Assembly (NCBI GenBank): GCA_030667725.1
Contig: DAOUVH010000028.1
Coordinates: forward strand, 1-9,098
Origin: Candidatus Cloacimonadota bacterium
Lineage (GTDB): Bacteria; Cloacimonadota; Cloacimonadia; Cloacimonadales; TCS61
Reading direction: 5' to 3'
Length of the DNA: 9,098 bases
The translations under genes were made by a program, and so were the position numbers. The notes under the pieces are model-generated. The model made no database searches, was not told where the DNA came from, and was given only the letters and a program-made list of their open reading frames with translations. This document shows, in pieces, positions 1 to 5,821 of the stretch. Numbering within the stretch: the stretch's first letter is position 1; each line of letters begins with the position of its first letter.

Positions 1-518
1 TAATCGAATATAAATATGGTTCAGATAAACTCAAAGAATTCTGGGGAACTCACTCTTCTCTAAATCTAAGTGCAATGCTTAGATCAATCTCGCATTTTGA
101 ATCATGTATATCAAATATGTACAGAGCATCCAACTGTTTCCGACGTTTACGGAGAGATAAAAATCAAGATCCATTGGCTATTACAATAAACAAAAACAAG
201 GCCAAGTTCGCATCAGACACTATAACTAACAGATTTCGAAAAATCCGTAATGAAATACATCATCTAGAAGAAATGGTGATGGAAGGTCGTATATCAGATG
301 GGCAGTCATTCGCTTTAAAAGCTGATGGACCAGAAATCCCACATCCTACAGAGCCAAAGCAAACCATAAAGACAATTGACAGGTTGGTTATTGGGGAGAA
401 TGAAGTGAAATTTAGTGAACTTGTTATATGGCTTAATGAAATGACAGAATTTGTGGCGATAATAAGTGATTATTTGCCAAACAGCTCATCAAATAAGAAT
501 GAGCACACCACCGCCTAA
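1..518 (+). CDS. HEPN-domain-like protein, 5' end missing
   Basis: The reading frame is open from the left edge (first whole codon at base 3) to a TAA at 516-518, giving 171 visible residues. An internal ATG at 75 has no ribosome-binding site, and the residues before it look equally protein-like, so I place the true start outside the window. Visible residues 82-87 read RNEIHH, which fits the RNxxxH motif of HEPN ribonuclease domains, in a helical, charged context. HEPN proteins are commonly RNA-cleaving toxins or defence effectors, but a single short motif does not prove activity. The stop codon lies inside the first core box of an attC-like site, the usual arrangement of an integron cassette gene. 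No partner antitoxin is visible. The coding call is fairly firm; the HEPN call is moderate. Confidence 0.6.
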   Translation, partial: IEYKYGSDKLKEFWGTHSSLNLSAMLRSISHFESCISNMYRASNCFRRLRRDKNQDPLAITINKNKAKFASDTITNRFRKIRNEIHHLEEMVMEGRISDGQSFALKADGPEIPHPTEPKQTIKTIDRLVIGENEVKFSELVIWLNEMTEFVAIISDYLPNSSSNKNEHTTA

Positions 519-584
519 CAAGGCGCTCGTTCGGACACAAACTACACTGCACTTCGTTTGCGCCGCACAGCTTAATCGTTAAAA
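513..584 (+). other. attC-like cassette recombination site (copy A)
   Basis: The site opens with GCCTAAC (513-519) and closes with CGTTA (577-581). Nested complementary blocks lie between: TAAC 516-519 with GTTA 578-581, GCT 525-527 with AGC 569-571, CGG 532-534 with CCG 563-565, and CAAAC 538-542 with GTTTG 556-560. This gives an interrupted imperfect hairpin of about 70 bases with R''/L''/L'/R' boxes, the architecture of integron attC sites that are folded as single strands and cut at G^TT by IntI. The upstream gene's stop codon falls in the R'' box. The site faces plus, opposite to the repeats in the right half of the window. No integrase gene is present. Confidence 0.7.
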
Positions 585-690
585 ATATATTAAATTGATT
601 AATTTTAAAATGTGTTTCCGAACCTGTTTATGAATCCTTCAGCAATAGGACAAATTACTAACTGTTTGGTAGTAAATACTGCCAGATGAT

Positions 691-704
691 TACAAACTAT
701 AATA
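691..704. repeat. Direct repeat flanking the methyltransferase gene, left copy
   Basis: TACAAACTATAATA recurs exactly at 1468-1481. On the minus strand the two copies agree at 18 of 20 positions when extended by six bases (AATCTA here, AATTTG in the other). The other copy is the last codons and stop of glnA; this copy would also read Tyr-Tyr-Ser-Leu-stop, ending in TAA instead of TAG. A short imperfect hairpin (GGTAGT 668-673 with ACTGCC 678-683) lies next to it but has no T-run, so I do not call it a terminator. The rest of 585-732 shows no gene that I can support. Confidence 0.5.
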
Positions 705-732
705 TAGATTAATCGAGAAACCTTATTCTTGC

Positions 733-1440
733 TTACTTCTTTTTCGCTCTCACCCAAAGATACCCGGGCTCATCTGGAAGAAGGTCAAGAATCGAGTCAT
801 CAAAGAAATAACTGTAATAATCTCCTTTTGGACATTGTGGTCTTATCCGATAGTTAATAATATCGAAATATTGAAGTAATTCTTCTTTTATTATTTCTTC
901 AGTTAAGGTTTGAGGTTCACTTGCAGATTTTGGTTCATTCAAATTAAACGATCCTATTAATTCCCCTCCAGGCTTAATTATCCTGACAATTTCTCTGCAG
1001 GTGATATCAAAATTTGAAACATGGTCTATCGCATTTAAAGTGAAAAGTGTATCTACATAATCGGATTGTAATGGAATTGATTTTTCTGTATTTTTGATAT
1101 ATTCGATATTGTGCTTGGAAATTCCAAACTTTTCATATTTATCCACAAGGACATCTATCCCAATTCTCTTTGAAGCTGATTTTGCCCAACATAAACTTCC
1201 CCGAGGACCGCACCCAAAATCAGCAACTATTTTTCCATCCAAAAAAGATGTGTCTTTTTCTCCTGCCATAGCCAGGAATATCTTTTCATAATTAGTATTT
1301 GAAAGTTTATGTTTTTCCTGTTCCCATTTTTCCTTCCAGAAATTTAGTTCCGCATAGTTCTTCAGATGTGTCTTCGCAAATATTTGAATAACTGGCAATA
1401 GAAAAGATTTTACCGGTCTTGGTAATTTCTTTAGATTCAT
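733..1440 (-). CDS. Class I SAM-dependent methyltransferase
   Basis: A 235-residue protein from ATG at 1440; a TTG three codons earlier is possible, but neither start has a clear Shine-Dalgarno. The glycine-rich SAM-binding motif is seen as DFGCGPRGS at about residues 74-82, followed by an acidic residue after strand 2 (GIDVLVDKY). The motif IV region is LFTLNAIDHV and the post-motif region is IIKPGGELIG. This is the Methyltransf_11-type Rossmann fold. The substrate cannot be read from sequence; the N-terminal 60 residues are basic and lack a signal peptide, so it should be cytosolic. It begins 26 bases after the glnA stop on the same strand and may be cotranscribed with it. The unit is bracketed by a 14-bp direct repeat, one copy of which is the end of glnA, suggesting it was added to the locus. 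Confidence 0.85.
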   Translation of the reverse strand: MNLKKLPRPVKSFLLPVIQIFAKTHLKNYAELNFWKEKWEQEKHKLSNTNYEKIFLAMAGEKDTSFLDGKIVADFGCGPRGSLCWAKSASKRIGIDVLVDKYEKFGISKHNIEYIKNTEKSIPLQSDYVDTLFTLNAIDHVSNFDITCREIVRIIKPGGELIGSFNLNEPKSASEPQTLTEEIIKEELLQYFDIINYRIRPQCPKGDYYSYFFDDSILDLLPDEPGYLWVRAKKK

Positions 1441-1466
1441 ATTTTTCAAGTTCGTTATTTCTAATA

Positions 1467-2891
1467 CTACAAACTATAATACAAATTCATTTCATAAGGA
1501 TGCGGTCTGTTTCGCACAGCAACCACTTCCTTCATTTTCTCTACTATCCAGGTATCAATAAGTTCCTTGTTAAACACATCTCCCGCCAGAAGATAATTAT
1601 GATCTTTTTTTAACGCTTGTAGTGCTTCTTCCAAGTTTGTAGGAATAGAGTGCAGTTTGGCCTGTTGTTCTTCTGACCATTCAAATACATTATCATCAAA
1701 TGGCCCATATCCGTTTTCAGGTGTTGGCATTATTTTATTTTTTATCCCGTCCAGACCTGCCATAAGCAGAGCACTCATCGCCAGGTAGTAGTTACAGGTT
1801 CCGTCACCGGTACGGAACTCGATACGTTTCATTTCTTTGCTGGTGGCATATTTAGGAATACGGATAGCTGCACTGCGGTTGGCTAAGCCAAAGAATAATT
1901 TAACCGGAGCTTCAAAACCAGGAAGCAGTCGCTTAAACGAATTCGTGCTGGGATTTGTGAATGCTGTAAGAGAACGTCCGTGCTTTAATATTCCGCCAAT
2001 AAAATAGAGAGCTTCATTACTTAAATCCGCATAATTTCCTTTTTTATAAAATAGATTATCTCCATTTTTTCTTAATTGAATATGGAAGTGCATACCGTTT
2101 CCAGTTTCATCATAAATGGGTTTCGGCATAAAGGTGGCAGTAAGTTCATTTTCCAGGGCGCAATTATGAATGATATCTTTAATATACATTATCTTGTCTG
2201 TGATCAGGCTGAATTCCAGCAATTCGGTTTCAATCTCCTGCTGTCCGGAAAGTCCTACTTCATGGTGGTGATAACGGATAGGACAGTCGATATCTTCGAT
2301 CATCTGAACCATCTCTTCGCGAATATCAGCGTACTTATCGAAGGGAACATCGATATGATATCCCTTGCGGTTGGCTACGGCAGTTCCATCTATATCTTCA
2401 TAACTACCCGGCAGGTCGTCTTTATTTTCTGCAGAAGTAAATTTATATCCGGCACTGAATTTCCCATTGTGGATCTCAGCTTCATTGAACAGGTAAAATT
2501 CAAATTCGGGGAGCCAGTAGGATTCATCCGCAATACCAGATTTAAGCATAAATGCATTAGCCCTTTTTGCCAAACTGCGAGGATCTTTTTTCACACCGAT
2601 CCGCGAATCGGCATCACAAATATAAGAAAGCATTCGCAAGGTTGGGTGATATGTGAATGGATCAACAATAGCGGTGGATATATCCGGTATAAGTACCATA
2701 TCACCGGCTTCCACAGATTTCATGCCGGGAATGCTGGAACCATCAAAGGGAACACCGTTTTTAATTACATATTCCAATTTCCTTACCGGAAAAGAGATGT
2801 GATACCAGTTTCCTATCAGATCAGAATATTTCAGATCGACTGTTTTGATCTGGTTTTCTTCAATGATCTTTTTTACATCATTCAAGTTCAT
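1467..2891 (-). CDS. glnA: Type I glutamine synthetase
   Basis: Makes glutamine from glutamate, ammonia and ATP in the cytosol. The start is ATG at 2891, with GGAG at 2901-2898 six bases upstream; the frame continues four codons to a TTG that lacks support. It encodes 474 residues, close to the usual length of bacterial GSI. Visible signatures are DGSSIPG at 50-56, the metal and glutamate-site glutamates in EFEFYLF and GQQEIE, the ATP-binding GNGMHFHIQL, NPSTNSFKRL and NRSAAIRIP. Two regions diverge: the usual Arg..PDxxxNPYLA is EFRTGDGTCNYYLA, and the adenylylation loop (normally NLYDLPPEE) reads NVFEWSEEQ, with Phe at about 403 in place of the modified Tyr. Control by GlnE-type adenylylation is therefore unlikely. 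Paired hairpins lie in its leader. Confidence 0.95.
   Translation of the reverse strand: MNLNDVKKIIEENQIKTVDLKYSDLIGNWYHISFPVRKLEYVIKNGVPFDGSSIPGMKSVEAGDMVLIPDISTAIVDPFTYHPTLRMLSYICDADSRIGVKKDPRSLAKRANAFMLKSGIADESYWLPEFEFYLFNEAEIHNGKFSAGYKFTSAENKDDLPGSYEDIDGTAVANRKGYHIDVPFDKYADIREEMVQMIEDIDCPIRYHHHEVGLSGQQEIETELLEFSLITDKIMYIKDIIHNCALENELTATFMPKPIYDETGNGMHFHIQLRKNGDNLFYKKGNYADLSNEALYFIGGILKHGRSLTAFTNPSTNSFKRLLPGFEAPVKLFFGLANRSAAIRIPKYATSKEMKRIEFRTGDGTCNYYLAMSALLMAGLDGIKNKIMPTPENGYGPFDDNVFEWSEEQQAKLHSIPTNLEEALQALKKDHNYLLAGDVFNKELIDTWIVEKMKEVVAVRNRPHPYEMNLYYSL
1468..1481. repeat. Direct repeat flanking the methyltransferase gene, right copy (glnA 3' end)
   Basis: This exact 14-base match to 691-704 overlaps the TAG stop of glnA (1467-1469) and the preceding Tyr-Ser-Leu codons. 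With the left copy it encloses about 760 bases that contain only the methyltransferase gene. Such a layout resembles elements that insert at the end of a gene while regenerating its last codons. In AT-rich DNA a 14-mer match can also arise by chance, so the position is the main argument. Confidence 0.5.
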
Positions 2892-2922
2892 AATTATCTC
2901 CAATTATTGCTTTCTAAATCAC

Positions 2923-2980
2923 TCGTTCCAAAAGCCCTCTTTGGGAACGATCCTTCATTACCAATCGGGGATTGGTAACG
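2923..2980. repeat. Pair of related palindromes (REP-like) in the glnA leader
   Basis: Two hairpins lie between the M50 gene and glnA. The first, 2924-2949, pairs CGTTCC with GGAACG, then after one A/G mismatch AAAG with CTTT, around a 4-base loop. The second, 2958-2978, pairs TTACCAATC with GATTGGTAA perfectly around GGG. Read on the minus strand both follow the pattern TCGTTnCCAA...TTGGnAAYGA, so they are two divergent copies of one unit placed 8 bases apart. This resembles REP/BIME-type elements more than a terminator: on the minus strand, the sense of both genes, no T-run follows. They could still shape the mRNA between the two genes. Confidence 0.6.
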
Positions 2981-2998
2981 AGAGAGCAATTTGTTTTT

Positions 2999-3649
2999 TT
3001 ATAATGTTATCCCTGTCAGCAAATTCAGAAAGAAATTCAGTGGCGGCATGATGATAGCGCCGATTATATTCAATCTGAAAACAAACGAAACAGCTAGGAT
3101 TATCATCAGGATCTGTGCTCCCTGGCGTTCTCGTGCAGTGAATTTGAAATATGCTTCATCACTAAGAAATCCACCCAGAATTTTTGACCCGTCCATTGGA
3201 GGGATAGGAATCAGGTTAAAAAGCCCCAGAGCCAGATTTATCAAAATGGCATAAAGCAGCATTCCCAGCCAAAATTGTGTGAAGTCACTGGCATAATACA
3301 TAATCTCCGGATCAAACTTTTTGATAAGATTAAAAACCACCGACAGTAATATGGCAAGTGTGAAATTCGCAGCCGGACCTGCTGCTGCTGTAAAAGCAGT
3401 ATCACGCTTGTAATTTTGAAAATTATGGGGATTAATGGGAACGGGTTTTGCCCAGCCAATGCGAGCGATGAAAAGCATCAGTAAGCCAATAGGATCTATA
3501 TGTGAAATGGGGTTAAGAGTCAATCTGCCTGCTCGTTTTGCAGTATCGTCTCCCAGCATATATGCTACATACCCATGACTGAACTCGTGTACTGTGAGTG
3601 CAATTAAAAGAATTGGTAATTGAATTAATATTTGAACTATAGTATTCAT
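2999..3649 (-). CDS. Site-2-type intramembrane metalloprotease (peptidase M50)
   Basis: A 216-residue multi-pass membrane protease of the S2P family, without the PDZ domain found in RseP. The zinc ligands are visible as HEFSH at residues 21-25 inside the first hydrophobic segment and the distal NLIPIPPMDG at 145-154, where Asp153 would be the third ligand. Further hydrophobic stretches lie near residues 53-64, 86-108 and 128-149, and again near the C terminus. This is the compact YwhC-like type, whose natural substrates are mostly unknown. The start is ATG at 3649. Its Shine-Dalgarno GAGGG (3657-3653) overlaps the last base of the tyrS stop codon, so the two genes are probably translationally coupled. 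No terminator with a T-run follows it. Confidence 0.92.
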   Translation of the reverse strand: MNTIVQILIQLPILLIALTVHEFSHGYVAYMLGDDTAKRAGRLTLNPISHIDPIGLLMLFIARIGWAKPVPINPHNFQNYKRDTAFTAAAGPAANFTLAILLSVVFNLIKKFDPEIMYYASDFTQFWLGMLLYAILINLALGLFNLIPIPPMDGSKILGGFLSDEAYFKFTARERQGAQILMIILAVSFVFRLNIIGAIIMPPLNFFLNLLTGITL

Positions 3650-3656
3650 TTTCCCT

Positions 3657-4853
3657 CTATTTCAAAACTTTCAGAAAGCGTCTTTTTCCTACTTTTATCA
3701 CAGATTCTTTATCCACTTCAAAGAAGATATCATCTATCTTTTTTCCATCAATACTTATTGCATTTTGTTTTATCAATCGTTTTACTTCGCCATTCGACGC
3801 ACAAATACCGGCTTTTACCAGCAAGTCCGTAATGCATATTTTTTCAGTTTTCAGTTTGAATTCAGGCATTTCATCGGGTATTTCTTTTTTAGCAAATATC
3901 TTATTGAATTCCTGTTCCGCTTCCTGGGCAGCTTTTTCACCGTGATAAAGTGAGACTATATCTCGCGCCAGTTGTTGTTTAATTACTTTAGGATTTACTC
4001 CGTTGTTCTTTAGCTGCTCTGCAATTTTCTCAATTTCCTGCGTTGTTGCCTTTGTGGCATAATTGAAATAGTTGATGATCAGTTCATCTGGAATGGACAT
4101 GGTTTTTCCGTATTTATCTTTAGGTGTATCGAACACAGCTATGTAATTATTTAAAGACTTGCTCATTTTTTCTTTGCCATCCGTTCCCATTAAAATGGGT
4201 GAGAGGACTGCAACCTGTTCGGGCTGGTCAAAAAACCTTTGCATATCCCTTCCTGCTAGGATATTAAATTTCTGCTCGGTGGCACCCAGCTCTACATCTG
4301 CTTCTATTGCTACGGAATCGTAACTCTGCAGGATGGGATACATGAGCTCATGCATTCCCAGTGAAAGACCATTCTCATATCTTTTGCGGAATGTATCGTG
4401 TGCCATGAATTGCGCTAATGTGAATTTTCCCATGAGTTTCAATACATCTGCCATGGTCATGTTGCCAAACCATTCGGTCTGCCAGCGCACTTCGGTTTTA
4501 TCTTTATCCAGCACGGTATAGAGCTGATCCATATATTTTTCAGCATTATTCTTCACCTGCTCCGCAGTAAGATGAGGGCGGGTTTCATCTTTTCCTGATG
4601 GGTCACCAATCCGGGCTGTGAAATCCCCGATAATGATGACACCGATATGTCCCATATCCTGGAAATCACGCATTTTACGAATGGGAACCAGGTGCCCGAT
4701 ATGAACATCATAACCGGTGGGATCGATGCCGTATTTTATCCTGAGAGGTTTTCCTGTTTTGGCTGTTTTTTCAAACTTTTTAATTAATTCTTCTTCGGTG
4801 ATTATTTCCTCAGTTCCTTTCCAAATTAATTTCATTTCTTTTTCAAATTTCAT
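3657..4853 (-). CDS. tyrS: Tyrosine--tRNA ligase
   Basis: Charges tRNA-Tyr with tyrosine in the cytosol. I choose ATG at 4853 because GAGG (4862-4859) lies five bases upstream; an in-frame GTG at 4868 has no such support. That gives 398 residues, normal for the TyrRZ-like type. The class I signatures are HIGH at 51-54, within GYDVHIGHLVPIRKM, and KMSKS at about residue 229. The C-terminal 60 residues form an S4-like RNA-binding domain (DLLVKAGICASNGEVKRLI). The gene leads a tight unit with the M50 protease. Its ribosome-binding site overlaps the stop codon of the open remnant upstream, so it was probably once downstream in a longer operon. Confidence 0.96.
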   Translation of the reverse strand: MKFEKEMKLIWKGTEEIITEEELIKKFEKTAKTGKPLRIKYGIDPTGYDVHIGHLVPIRKMRDFQDMGHIGVIIIGDFTARIGDPSGKDETRPHLTAEQVKNNAEKYMDQLYTVLDKDKTEVRWQTEWFGNMTMADVLKLMGKFTLAQFMAHDTFRKRYENGLSLGMHELMYPILQSYDSVAIEADVELGATEQKFNILAGRDMQRFFDQPEQVAVLSPILMGTDGKEKMSKSLNNYIAVFDTPKDKYGKTMSIPDELIINYFNYATKATTQEIEKIAEQLKNNGVNPKVIKQQLARDIVSLYHGEKAAQEAEQEFNKIFAKKEIPDEMPEFKLKTEKICITDLLVKAGICASNGEVKRLIKQNAISIDGKKIDDIFFEVDKESVIKVGKRRFLKVLK

Positions 4854-4860
4854 ATTTTCC

Positions 4861-5070
4861 TCATACACTTCTCAAATCAAGTATTACAATAGCTTTGGTA
4901 GCTCTTTTCATGTCAACCAAAAACAGAAAACGGTAGTGTGATAAACCTTCTTTCACTCTGTAAAGATGTTTTTTAGCAAACTGAAAAGACTGGCTAATTG
5001 ATACAGAAATGTTTGTTGGCTGAATTATTTTTGGAGAGTATGGGGATTTGATTATCTGTTTTGCATGTAT
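4861..5070 (-). pseudogene. 3' remnant of an unidentified gene upstream of tyrS
   Basis: A 69-codon frame free of stops runs to a TGA at 4863-4861. It has no usable start codon at its right end; its only ATG is 16 codons before the stop. The translation looks like genuine protein, with mixed composition and a hydrophobic strand pattern near the end (HYRFLFLVDMKRATKAIVIL). Its TGA overlaps the GAGG that serves tyrS, which is typical of coupled operon genes and argues that the frame was once translated. Immediately to the right lies attC-like copy B, so a cassette insertion or deletion probably removed the 5' part. I do not recognise the family. The LYRVK...YRFLFLVD pattern faintly recalls RelE/HigB toxins, but too weakly to name it. 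Confidence 0.45.
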
Positions 5071-5071
5071 T

Positions 5072-5121
5072 GTAATTTTTTTTGCTGTACTTCTTGCTTA
5101 TTGTGGAGCTGCCTGCGATGC
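5072..5121 (-). other. Degenerate attC-like repeat (copy B)
   Basis: Bases 5090-5121 match 5781-5812 of copy C at 29 of 32 positions. The differences include the key box: where copy C has GTTATGC on the plus strand (GCATAAC on minus), this copy has GCGATGC. The distal half, up to the ATTAC at about 5076-5072, aligns only loosely with copy C. The change destroys the AAC/GTT recombination triplet, so this site is probably dead. It overlaps the 3' end of the methyltransferase gene and marks the border between cassette cargo and the broken gene next to tyrS. Confidence 0.55.
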
Positions 5122-5658
5122 GATTAAAATTGAAACTGAATGTTGATGAGGTTCAGGATTTCCGGGCTCAGTATGAATTGGCGTTACTCTTTGAGCAAAT
5201 TGAAGAATTTTCCAATTTAAATAATAATTCAAAAGCTCGTTCTTTTTCATTAAATAGCATTGACCTTTCATAGGTATTTCATCAGTAAAAGTCGCAATGA
5301 AATTAATACCGTTATCTTTGGTTGCATTTTTAATTTTCTTAATAAGTTCAATTTGTTCTTCTTTGGGAAAATAATGAATAACTGTTTTTGCTATTATTAG
5401 TTCATATTGCTGTTCAAATTTGAAATTACGGATATCTTGAGAAATCCAATTTACACTACTATTTCGTTCTTTATTTTGTCCTATCTTTTCAGTATTCCAA
5501 TCTATTCCCATACATTCAAATCCTTTTTCTTGTAAAAATTCTATTTCGCGTCCATCACCACACCCTAAATCCAAAACTTTACCAATATTTATATTTTCGT
5601 AAATTGTTGCTAAACCTCTTGGTAATTTTCTGTCGCGAATCTCTCGTATTATATTCAA
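5098..5658 (-). CDS. TehB-like SAM-dependent methyltransferase
   Basis: A 186-residue cytosolic protein starting at TTG (5658), supported by an AAAGGAG ribosome-binding site ending eight bases upstream. SAM motif I is VLDLGCGDGR at residues 28-37, followed by MGIDWN after strand 2 and LIIAKTVIHYF in the motif IV region. The C-terminal segment TPIHTEPGNPEPHQHSV, with its cluster of His and Pro, resembles tellurite/thiopurine-type (TehB-like) methyltransferases. The substrate is uncertain. The last six codons (SQAAPQ) come from attC-like copy B: the TAA expected in that repeat has become TCG, so translation continues to the next TAA. It lies between copies B and C as a single-gene cassette. Confidence 0.82.
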   Translation of the reverse strand: MNIIREIRDRKLPRGLATIYENINIGKVLDLGCGDGREIEFLQEKGFECMGIDWNTEKIGQNKERNSSVNWISQDIRNFKFEQQYELIIAKTVIHYFPKEEQIELIKKIKNATKDNGINFIATFTDEIPMKGQCYLMKKNELLNYYLNWKILQFAQRVTPIHTEPGNPEPHQHSVSILIASQAAPQ

Positions 5659-5694
5659 TTTATTAACTCCTTTTATTTCTTAAGAACATTCGAG

Positions 5695-5717
5695 AGAAAT
5701 TAATAAAACTAATTTCT
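5695..5717. repeat. Inverted repeat in the leader of the TehB-like gene
   Basis: AGAAATTA (5695-5702) pairs perfectly with TAATTTCT (5710-5717) across a 7-base loop, about 37 bases upstream of the TTG start and between it and attC-like copy C. It could be an operator or a leader hairpin. In such AT-rich sequence an 8-bp stem may also be chance. No convincing promoter hexamers accompany it. Confidence 0.3.
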
Positions 5718-5753
5718 TTCACTGTATTTATTCTCCAAATTTGATCTTTATTT

Positions 5754-5812
5754 CGTCTAATGTTTCGCTTGTGCTACGTTCTTCTTGCTTATTGTGGAGT
5801 TGCCTGTTATGC
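5754..5812 (-). other. attC-like repeat (copy C) after the S41 peptidase gene
   Basis: On the minus strand it runs from GCATAAC (5812-5806) to ATTAGACG (5761-5754). The internal blocks CTCCACA, AGCAAGAAG and CGTAGCACAAGCGAAAC are shared with copy D; B shares the first two. It starts nine bases after the stop of the peptidase gene, as attC sites usually follow cassette genes. The distal core box is ATTA in place of GTTA. Read on the plus strand the site ends in a canonical G^TTATGC, so the functional orientation is uncertain. Confidence 0.55.
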
Positions 5813-5821
5813 ACAATTAAT

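Noticed and set aside
726..735. TTCTTGCTTA shared with copies B and C, suggesting another attC-like site after the first methyltransferase.
   Set aside because: Only this 10-mer matches. The flanking blocks (CTCCACA, core boxes) are absent, so it is probably chance.
2076..2978. Long plus-strand frame of 300 codons opposite glnA.
   Set aside because: It is antisense to a highly conserved gene, its translation has no recognisable domain, and it runs through the leader hairpins. It is a shadow of glnA codon use.
2958..3000. Hairpin followed by TTTGTTTTTTT on the plus strand as an intrinsic terminator.
   Set aside because: The T-run is only on the plus strand, where no gene ends nearby, and lies 12 bases after the stem. 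The genes on both sides read on the minus strand.
4886..4916. Minus-strand TTGACA (4916-4911) with TATTGT (4891-4886) as a tyrS promoter.
   Set aside because: The spacer is 19 bases and the -10 match is poor, and the TTGACA falls in codons of the open remnant. Too weak to annotate.
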